Of a DNA stretch of 64,000 nucleotides, positions 55,443 through 64,000 are shown in pieces. Both the position numbers and the translations under genes were made by a program. Every line of letters begins with the position of its first letter. Position 1 is the first letter of the stretch. The notes under the pieces were generated by a model, which did not search any database, had not been told where the DNA came from, and saw nothing but the letters and a program-made list of their open reading frames with translations. Source of the DNA: Pontederia crassipes (lineage: Eukaryota > Streptophyta > Magnoliopsida > Commelinales > Pontederiaceae); the NCBI GenBank assembly GCA_030549335.1, contig CM060189.1, positions 26,559,001 through 26,623,000 of the forward strand, in the 5' to 3' direction.

Positions 55443-57496
55443 TGTCACCACCCCCGGGCAGCACCTTCAACGCCGTTGAATCCCAATTTGACGTGCGGCG
55501 GAGCCAGCCCGACAAAGGCGTCACAAGATTTTTTAACAATACAACGTCAAACGCAGCGAAAATTTAAAACATAAATTTGATGTGGACAACAAATAGCCAC
55601 CAATCGATAACGTAATATTCATAACATAATGAATGAACTTAAATCATCAAGTTACATCCATGAGGTCACATAATAAAGCATATCCCTGCATGAGCAGCAT
55701 GATACAAGTCTCTAAACATAGTTCTAAACATGAAGATAAAGCATACTAATTGGCCATGAACAACTAAGCTTAGTTCTAAACATCTCATGCCATGTGCAAT
55801 TTCATTTATTCATGAGCAGCAGCGTCTTTGCCTTGATTTCCTACATGATCCATTGTAGGGAAAACACATTCTATTAGAGTATATAAGATCTAAGCCATAA
55901 TATGAACAATTTGTATAATATGACATGAGCCACTAAAATGGACAGCAATAAGCAATAATCAATACTATCCAATTTCATTGATCATCTAGGTGTTTTCTTA
56001 GCCCAGATTATATCAATTTCATTCAATCTATAGGCTCAACAATATTAATCATGAACAATGCAATCAATATGGCATTATCATGCCCAATGTGACACATGGT
56101 CCAATAGTGTTCATGCTTAATCAATGAAAGTAATTATCTTGTTTGTTATCATATGATAAGTGAAAGTTTGCACCATAGCTTTCATAAATCGGTCCCCATA
56201 TAGCCGTCCCTTGTTTCTCATCATATGACAACCCGATTATTATAAATTCAAATCAATAATCAATATGAGCCTTTAACAATAGTCGGAGAACTGAATCTTG
56301 CCTTAGTCAAGTGGTTAGCTAGACCATGGGAAAATTATCCGTTCCCCAAATAATGGGTGTCCCGAAGGACCAATAAACAATGTGGAGGCATCTACCTCCC
56401 AATGTGATAGGCTCATCAGATAATTCCTTCGACAAATTCATTCAATCAGTCAATACATCAATTCATTAACCGATTCTATTTACGGCTGAGCATGCATATC
56501 GATATCGACTAGATTAGCAATCAATAAATTATAACTATACTATTTCTGTGTTGTACCGATCGATCGGCCTCATATATCGGTCGATCGGTCAAGCCTTAAA
56601 AGACTGACCGTCCAACATGTGACTAGTCGACCGATCATGCATGATCGGTCGACCGATACTATATGAACATCGGTCGACCAATCACTATGTGTTCGACCGA
56701 CAGATACATGATCACCGATCGACCGGACTCTGATATCGGTCGATCGGTCATATCGTAACTATCACGATATGAACACTGTGATTACCGGTCGATCGGCCCT
56801 TATTAGCGGTCGACCGATATATGCTGCAGAATGAGAAAACTAGACATTTTCCTAAGATTTTCAAATTGCAAATCAACATACATCGTGCCACACAATCACA
56901 TAACATGTTAAACTCACATTCAAGACATGAACATGACAAGATCAACAACATGGAATGTCCTAGGTTTACATGAACCTAACATGCTTCTAGGTTTGATATT
57001 AAAACTGATTTTTTTCTAATAAAATGGATCTAGGGCAGAATCTATGAAACTATCCCTAGAGTTCAATTGAGCTTAGATCTACCTTGGTTTATGACCAAGG
57101 TAAGGATCCACCTTTCATACCTAATTTATAAGCACAACACCTCTCTTCTTCAAATTTGTCTTCTTCTTTCTCCCCTTGATGTTCTTCTTCTCCTTCTCTC
57201 CCAACCAACTCCAGCAGCACTCTGATCCTCGTCCAAAGCTCTGCCCTCCTGTTGCTGACCTGCTGCCAAGAAGAAGATGAAATTCACTTCAATCTCGGAT
57301 CTAGTCTTAGAGCAAGAATTCCTAAAGTAGAAATGAGGGAGAGAGAAGAAACGGGTCAAGAAATGGGCTACTGGGGGTTTATATATTTTCTGGTACAAAA
57401 TGTGAGTGGAGATGGGGTGGAATGGGGTGTTTGCCACTTGTCAAGTGCCCCTCTTTTATTTTTCTTTCTTTTTCCCCTCAAATGTCAGGTGTTACA
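55443..57496 (-). repeat. 3' LTR of element H
   Basis: On the minus strand it starts TGTAACACCTGACATTTG and ends GGGGGTGGTGACA. It is collinear with 62217-64000. A cluster of CGGTCGACCGAT palindromes lies at 56550-56821. GTGGCAAACACC and a C/T-rich run (57150-57250) follow the start. No gene inside. Confidence 0.92.
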
Positions 57497-57515
57497 TTCT
57501 ACCTCCTTTAAAAGA
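57497..57515 (-). other. Polypurine tract of element H
   Basis: The minus strand reads AAAGGAGGTAGAA directly before the TGTAACACC start of the 3' LTR. This is where plus-strand DNA synthesis would start. Confidence 0.82.
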
Positions 57516-57529
57516 AAATTCGCCCTCGA

Positions 57530-57853
57530 ATTTAACTGAACTTAATGCTTACCAAACAGATGCGGAAATTTCTCTCACATTTCATCTTCGAATTCTCAAG
57601 TAGCTTCTCGGCCTCCATGATGTTGTCATGCTATCTTTACCATTGGCACAACCTTGTTGTGCAAATGCTTCTCGCTGAATTTCAGCACTTCAATTGGATA
57701 TTCTTCATAAGTTAAATCTTCTTTCAGATTTGGTTCTTTCACAATCAGCACATTAGACTCATCATGATTATACTTTCGCAACATCGATACATGAAACACA
57801 TTGTGAATACCCGCATAAGATGGTGGCAGCGCCAATCTATACATCTTCACCAA
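57530..57853 (-). pseudogene. Integrase C-terminus and chromodomain-type region of element H
   Basis: The frame 57853-57626 reads YRLALPPSYAGIHNVFHVSM, LRKYNHDESNVL and DLTYEEYPIEVLKFSEKHLH, the conserved joint between integrase and chromodomain in chromoviruses. The Trp-rich chromodomain core past 57626 is decayed. The C-terminal reading toward 57530 ends with FKF-like EGEFF remnants before the polypurine tract. Confidence 0.75.
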
Positions 57854-57889
57854 TATTATCTAATATTTCGAATAGCCCAATGTATCTCC

Positions 57890-59080
57890 AACTTAGTTTT
57901 TCTTTCCGGCTAAATCTCATAACTCCTTTTGTTAGTGATGTCTTCAAGAGAACATGTTCGCCAATCTGAAATTTCAGCTCTCTTCTCTTCAAGTCGGCAT
58001 AGCTCTTTTGTCGACTTGGGCAACTTACATTCTTTCTTTCACCAACTTGACTTTTTTAGCATATTGCTCTACAATATCGGATCTTATAAGTGGTCCCTCT
58101 CCCACTTCTGTCCAGCATATAGGCAATCTATATGGACGATCATATAAGACCTCAAATGGTGCCATTTTAATAGTCGAATGGTAGCTATTATTGTAGGCAA
58201 ATTCGACTAATGCTATATGCTCATCCCAAGAACGTTGTCAATCCAAAGCACATGCCCTCAATATGTCTTCCATAGTTTGAATTGTCCTTTCACTTTGACC
58301 GTCCGATTGCGGATGGAAGGCGGTGCTATAATTCAACTTGTCCCAAATGCATTTTGGAATCCTTTCCAAAATCTACTAGTAAATCTTGGGTCTCTATCCG
58401 ACATAATGGAGAAAGGAATCCTATGAAGTCGGATAATTTCTTTGACATAAAGTTGCACCAAGCTGTCCAAAGATTGACTTATCCTAATAGGCAAGAATGA
58501 GCTGATTTTATGAATCTATCCATAATTATCCACACCGCGTCATTCCCATTCTTCGTCCTTGGCACGCCAACTATGAAATTCATAGTAATCTCTTCCCATT
58601 TTCACTCCGGCAAATTCAAAGGATGGAGCAAGTCGGGTGGTCTTTGGTGCTCAACCTTCACTTATTGGCACACTAAACATTTGAAAACGAACTCGGCGAT
58701 TTTCTTTTTCATGTTGCTCCACCAAAAGCTCATTTGCACATCCTTGTACATTTTTATACTTCCGGGGTGGATTGCAAATTCTGACTTGTGACATTCACTT
58801 AACACTTATTGTTTGAGTTCTTCGTTACTTGGAACCCAAAGCCTATTTCAGAATCGGATTGCGCCGTCACTTCCAAATCTGAAATTCGTGTGCTCTTTAT
58901 AGCATAAGGCTGCCATGTGTTGGAACTCAGGATCTTCTCTTTGTGCTTGCATGATTCAGTCAAAAAGATTAACCCGAATTCCATATTGAGCCATTAGCAT
59001 AGCTCGGCCACCAATTGGAGTGGGACTCCATTGAATGATGCTTTCTATCATATTCCACCTATGCACTCTCAAACATGTCA
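57890..59080 (-). pseudogene. Integrase of element H, heavily broken
   Basis: No long open frame remains, but reverse-strand fragments are clear: PFSIMSDRDPRF (about 58400), [14 protein letters not shown] (about 58310) and AYNNSYHSTIKMAPFE-like sequence (about 58180). The second Asp and the final Gln-Ser-Asp-Gly-Gln-Ser-Glu block of the catalytic core can be recognised. Frameshifts and stops are frequent. It would join element DNA to the chromosome. Confidence 0.8.
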
Positions 59081-59090
59081 TCTTTCCATC

Positions 59091-60443
59091 CTATTTCCAA
59101 CTTAAGGCATCCGTCACAACGTTTACTTTTTTCGGATGATATGTGATGCCGAATTCATAATCTTTTAAAAATTCCAACCACCGTCTTTGCCTCATATTCA
59201 GCTCCCTTTGTGAGAAAATGTACTTCAAACTTTTGTGGTTTAAGTACACCTCAAATTCCTCCCCGTACAAGTAGTGTCTCCATGTCTTTAATGCAAACAC
59301 CACTGCTGCCAGCTTTAGATCATGTGTAGAATAGTTCTTTTCGTGCTTCTTTAGTTGCCTAGATGCATAAGCAACCACACTTTCACGTTGCATAAGAACA
59401 CATCATAGTCCGGATCCACATGCGTCGCTATAAATCACAAATTCACCGTTATCTGACGAAATTGTGAGTACCGGTATCGAGGTGAGTTTTCTCTTCAACT
59501 CGAGAAAACTCTCTTCACAAGCTTGAGTCCACATAAACTTCTCCCCTTTCTTAGTAAGCTTTGTCAAAGGTGCTGAAATTTTGGAAAAGTCATGGATGAA
59601 CCTCCTATAATATCCTGCTAAGCCAAGAAAACTTCTAATCTCGGTCACCGTCGCTGGTTGTTCCCAATTAATCGCTGCTTCCACCTTTGCTGGATCCATA
59701 GAAATGTCTTGTCCTGAAATTATGTGGCATAAGAACACCACTTGATCTAGCCAAAACTCGCATTTTAAAAATTTGGCAAATAAATGGCGCTGTCTTAGAT
59801 TTTTCAGCACTATTTGTAGGTGTTGCCGATGCTCCTCGGGACTTGATGAATATACCAAAATGTCATCAACAAATACTATGACAAATCTGTCCAAGAATGG
59901 CTTGAAAACCCTATTCATCAAGTTCATGAAGGCTGCAGGAGCATTCGTTAGTCCGAAAGGCATAACAAAAAATTCATAATGGTCATACCTCGATATAAAG
60001 GTTGTTTTAAGCACATCATCCTTAGCTATACGTAGCTGATGATAGCCGCTTCTTAAATCAATCTTCGAGAACACCGTTGCCAACGATAATTAATCAAACA
60101 AATCGTCGATTCGAGGCAACGGATACTTGTTCTTGATAGTAGCCTTGTTGAGCATTCTATAATCAATGCACAACCTAAGAGAACCATTTTTCTTCTTCAC
60201 GAACAACACCGGTGCACCCCATGAAGACATACTTGGTCGAATAAAGCCTTTATCCAATAAGTCTTGTAATTGTGTCTTCAACTCATACATCTCGGCAGGC
60301 GCCATTCTATATGGTGGCTTTGTGATAGGTTGTGTTTCCGGTGCTAATTCGATGCGGAATTCAATTTCTCTCTCCGATGGCAGCCCGGACAGCTCTTCGG
60401 GAAATACATCTGGATAATCCCAGACTACATCAATCCACTCCAA
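59091..60443 (-). pseudogene. Reverse transcriptase and RNase H of element H
   Basis: One frame covers the region with two in-frame stops (60087-60089, TAA; about 59400-59402, TGA). Motifs: [104 protein letters not shown], catalytic [10 protein letters not shown] (near 59870), [17 protein letters not shown]. RNase H follows with [10 protein letters not shown] context, [16 protein letters not shown], and [13 protein letters not shown]. The first stop replaces a Gln (CAA to TAA) and the second replaces a Gly (GGA to TGA). Well preserved otherwise. Confidence 0.93.
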
Positions 60444-60646
60444 TGCTTGGGATTATGGATCATTCATTGTGACACTCGCTAGGAATCCCGGCAATCTCTT
60501 TTCAGCAATTTATTAGCCTTTATTGCTGAAATCAGCACTTTCTTTTTTTCGAACGGGGTTCCTTGAATCACTATTTGCTTCCCGTCTATGGTGGTAACCA
60601 CTAGTTTCTTTTCTCTACAAAATACATGCACATCATAATACGAAAG

Positions 60647-60889
60647 TCAATCCATACCTATTATGACATCATAATCCACCATTGGGATTATCACCAAATC
60701 AGTCGACAAATTATAGCCTTCAACTTGCATGGGCACATTAGGAATATATCTTCTTGTTGATGTATCCCCAACTGCAGTCAATATCTCAATTTTCCAATTC
60801 ATTTTCCTCATCCTTACATTGAGTAGCTTAGCAAAATCATAAGAAATGAACGAGTGCGTAGCACCCGTGTCAAAATAATATATTTGCAT
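60647..60889 (-). pseudogene. Aspartic protease of element H
   Basis: The active-site motif FDTGATHSFIS is intact, followed by LLNVRMRKM, PNVPMQVEGYNLSTDL and DYDVIIGMD. The frame ends at 60647 and is offset from the reverse transcriptase frame, so a shift lies between 60647 and 60443. It cleaves the polyprotein. Confidence 0.88.
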
Positions 60890-62032
60890 AATGATTTGTT
60901 ATAAGTAGATTACCTTGGATAACATCATTAGATGGTTGAGCCTCTTTGGCTTGTATAGTATACACCCTACCATGGGTCCTTGGTGGAGTGTCTTTCATCT
61001 TACTCTTGCCTTTGTTTTGAGGGTTCTCCTTCCTAATTGGGCAATCCTTCACCCAATGACCTTGTCGTCTACAGCTTAGGCATGCTCCTGATTCGTGATA
61101 ACACTTGCCGGAGTGCTTTTTTCCACACAAAGGGCAATTATTAGCTTTTCCCTTGCTGTTGTCCTCCTTCTTTGGAGTGTAGCTTGCCTTTTTTGAGGGC
61201 TTATTCTTGTTGTACCCCTCTTCTTTTGCAGATCTTTTCTACTTGGAAGTTGTCCTTGATTCTTCAAAGTCCTTTTGTATATTGGTGTATCTTGTAATAG
61301 CCTTCTTGAGAGTTTCTGGATGTTCCCCATATATTACTTACCTCCTCAAAATTGGGTTCAGCCCATCCATAAATCTCATGGCTCTTATTTTTTCTTCCTT
61401 CAAGAAAGAACTATACTTCTACAAGTTACTGAACTTTCTTACATATTCGGCTAACGACATGCTGCCCTATTGTAAGTTCGCACATTCCCGTTGCTTCATT
61501 TCTCTTACTTGTGGTGGAAAATATTCTTCTTCAAACGTCTTTACAAAGTCTTTCCAAGTTATCTCTTCTTTCCCATCAAGTTCAGTCTTCAATGCAGTTT
61601 CCACCATATTCTTGCTTGATCCACGAATTGATGTGCAGCCAGCTCTACTTTATACTTGTCCTTGCAATGAATAATGGTGAGCTTTTCAGAAATGATATCT
61701 AACCAACCCGCTGCCTTGTCGGGATCTCCTTTCTCATCAAATGTAGGTGGGTTGGTCTTCATAAATTTCTCATAAGTAGACTGCCCTGAATCACTAGACC
61801 TTCTACTCCATGACTTGGCTTACCTAATCAGCGTTGCCATTAATTTCCCTTGGTCTACCGGGCTTTCATCCTTGCTGGGTTCTTTTCCTCTATCACCTGA
61901 TTGATGCTCATGACTCCTCTCACGACTAGCCCTATGAGAAGAACTACACGTGCGGCTTCTTTCACGGCTCCTCTCTTGATTGGAGCGGTGAGACGGATTG
62001 CCTTGTTCGATGATTCTGAAAATCAAAACCAC
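60870..62032 (-). pseudogene. gag of element H
   Basis: The N-terminal piece (62032-61820) is Ser/Arg/Glu-rich (RSNQERSRERSRTCSS) and ends at a stop. The central capsid region (about 61800-61150) is broken by shifts. The C-terminal piece (61130-60870) has a CCHC knuckle CLSCRRQGHWVKDC (C-X2-C-X4-H-X4-C), then Lys/Pro-rich sequence. It would coat the element RNA. Not functional in this copy. Confidence 0.82.
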
Positions 62033-62198
62033 AATCTATCATTAGATCATTATAAATCAATATTCATATGAATGATGTCTTATCAATATACATTTCTTAA
62101 TCATCGGCGACTGCTCATGACAATTGCACATGGACTTAGACTCTAGGACACTTAAATCTAGATCATACGAAAGAGCATTTCTTGGCTCTTCTAAACTT

Positions 62199-62211
62199 AG
62201 GCTATGATACC
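62199..62211 (-). other. Primer binding site of element H, initiator tRNA-Met type, mutated
   Basis: The minus strand reads AGGTATCATAGCC, versus the standard TGGTATCAGAGCC: two changes. It lies a few bases inside the LTR. Confidence 0.7.
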
Positions 62212-62216
62212 TAAGC

Positions 62217-64000
62217 TGTCACGACCCCGGGGCAGCACCTCCAACGCCGTCGAATCCCAATTCGACGTGCGGCGGAGCCGGCCCGACAAAGGAGTCACAA
62301 GACTTTCGAACTATACAACGGATGATTAATATCAAACGCAACAGAAATTTAAAACATAAATCTGATGTGGACAACAAAAACTACCAATCGATAACATAAT
62401 ATCCATAAAATTCTGGACATATTCTAGGACAGCCATAATAACATAATGAATGAACTTAAATCATCAAGTTACATCCATGAGGTCACATAATAAAGTATAC
62501 CCTTGCATGGGCAGCATGATACAAGTCTCTAAACATAGTTCTAAACATGAAGATAAGGCCTACTAATTGGCCATGAACAACTAAGCTTAGTCCTAGACAT
62601 GCCGTGTCATGTGCAACTTCATTTATTCATGAGCAGCAGCGGCTTTGCCTTGATTTCCTGCAGGATCCATTGCAGGGAAAACACATTCCATTAGAGTATG
62701 TAAGATCTAAGCCATAATATGAACAATTTGCATAATATGACATGAGTCACTAAAATGGACAGCAATAAGCAATAATCAAAACTATACAATTTCATTGATC
62801 ATCTAGGTGTTTTCTTAGTCTAGATTATATTAATTTCATTCAATCTATAGGCTCATCAATATTAAGCATGAACAATGCAATCAATATGGCATTGTCATGC
62901 TCAATGTGAGTCATGGTCTAATAGTGTTCATGATTAATCAATGAAAGTAATTATCTTATTTGTTATTATATGATGAGTGGAAGTTTGCACCATAGCTTCC
63001 ATAAATCAGTCCTCATATAGTCGTCCCTTATTTCTCATCATATGACAACCCGATTATTATAAATTCAAATCAATAATCAATATGAGCCTTTAACAATGGT
63101 CGGAGAGCTGAATCTTGCCTTAGTCAAGTGGTTAGCTAGACCATGAGAAAATTATCCGTTCCCCAAACAATGGGTGTCCCGAAGGACCAATAAACAATGT
63201 GGAGGCATCTATCTCCTAATGTGATAGGCTCTCAGATAATTCCTCCGACAGATTCATTCAATCAGTCAATACATCAATTCATTAACCGATTCTATTTACG
63301 GCTGAGCACGCATATCGATATCGACTAGATTATCAATCAATAAATTATAACTATACTATTTTTGTGTTGTATCGGTCGACCGACCTCATATATCGGTCGA
63401 TCGGTCAAGCCTTAATAGACTGACCGTCCAACACGTGACCGCATGATCGGTCGACCGATACTATATGAATATCGGTCGATCGATCACTATGTGTTCGACC
63501 GATAGATACATGATCACCGGTCGAACGGACTCTGATATCGGTCGATCGGTCATATCACAACTATCACGATATGAACACTGTGATTACCGATCGACCGGCC
63601 CTTACCAGTGATCGATCGATATATGCTGCAGAATGAGAAAACTAGACATTTTCCTAAGATTTTCAAATTTCAAATCAACATACATCGTGCCACACAATCA
63701 TATAACATGTTAGACTCACATTCAAAACATGAACATGACAAGATCAATAATTTCTAACATGTAATGTCCTAGATTTACATGAACCTAACATGCTTCTAAG
63801 TTTGATATCAAAACTGATTTTTTTTTCTAATAAAATAGATCTAGGGCAAAATCTATGAAACTATCCCTAGAGTTCAATTGAGCTTAGATCTACCTTGGTC
63901 TATGACCAAGATAGGGATCCACCTTACATACCTAATTTATAAGCACAACACTTCTTTTCTTCAAATCTGTCTTCTTCTTTCTCTCCTTGATGTTCTTCTT
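62217..64000 (-). repeat. 5' LTR of element H, cut by the window edge
   Basis: Its low end TGTCACGACCCCGGGGCAGC faces the primer site. It matches the 3' LTR with small differences (for example an extra block around 62405-62445). About 270 bases should lie beyond the window. Confidence 0.92.

Larger units (their letters stand above)
55443..64000 (-). mobile_element. Element H: Tekay/Del-like chromovirus, partial at the right edge
   Basis: On the minus strand it has a 5' LTR (62217 to beyond the window), a primer site (about 62199-62211), gag, protease, reverse transcriptase, RNase H, integrase, a C-terminal chromodomain-type region, a polypurine tract (57497-57515) and a 3' LTR (55443-57496). 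Gene order and the end of pol are those of the Tekay/Del chromovirus lineage. Stops and shifts throughout make it inactive. GACCG (55438-55442) would be the low-side target duplication. Confidence 0.9.

Noticed and set aside
56550-56821. Possible CRISPR-like array
   Set aside because: The palindromes are short, unevenly spaced and inside an LTR of a plant retroelement; spacers are not of uniform length.

Overview
The window looks like a gene-poor, transposon-dense stretch of a flowering-plant nuclear genome, probably a eudicot. The species cannot be told from the sequence. The evidence is one spliced plant gene with GT-AG introns, several plant LTR-retrotransposon families (Athila-like with tRNA-Asp primer sites, a Tekay/Del-like chromovirus, an older Ty3/gypsy copy, copia-like sequence), a CACTA (En/Spm) DNA transposon, two Mutator-like inverted-repeat elements and a SINE.

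Left part (1-23.1 kb) is a nest of retroelements. The oldest layer is a decayed Ty3/gypsy copy (LTR about 3.2-5.5 kb, initiator-Met primer site at 5521, gag remnant 5.57-6.59 kb). Into it went element A on the minus strand (1-3195, cut by the window edge), a solo LTR with an ATAAT target duplication (3354-4977), and element B (6594-23124). B carries a coiled-coil ORF and an Athila-type ORF but no pol. B was then split by element C (10441-20626), an Athila-like element with gag, pol, an env-position ORF and a perfect TACTC target duplication.

The middle part (23.1-42.9 kb) begins with an orphan exon of an unrecognised gene. AT-rich, copia-like sequence follows, hosting a roughly 10 kb CACTA element (about 24.94-39.91 kb). 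The CACTA carries a TNP2-type transposase gene, a Transposase_24-type gene, GTCGA-rich subterminal repeats and, just behind its putative promoter, fragments of two host genes: an FtsH11-like exon and a DUF1664-like exon. A further coiled-coil retroelement, D (about 29.69-34.42 kb, minus strand), is inserted in the transposase gene and has lost its 3' LTR.

The 42.9-50 kb part holds a deletion derivative of an LTR element with an internal 182-bp duplication, a degraded coding remnant, a duplicated dispersed repeat, and a Mutator-like element (46232-48378, perfect 9-bp duplication) that contains a second Mutator-like element with an extreme GC-palindrome core.

The only intact host gene is a seven-exon PRA1-family (PRA1A type) gene on the minus strand (51669-54485), with a SINE in its first intron flanked by a 17-bp duplication. 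The right end (55.44-64.0 kb) is a minus-strand chromovirus with about 2.05-kb LTRs, decayed by stop codons; its 5' LTR runs off the window.

The mobile genes here do not form a pathway. The best leads are the host exons captured in the CACTA element, the pol-less coiled-coil retroelement families that share tRNA-Asp priming (and, for B, a 3' block) with a nearby pol-bearing Athila element, and several palindromic repeat systems of unknown role.
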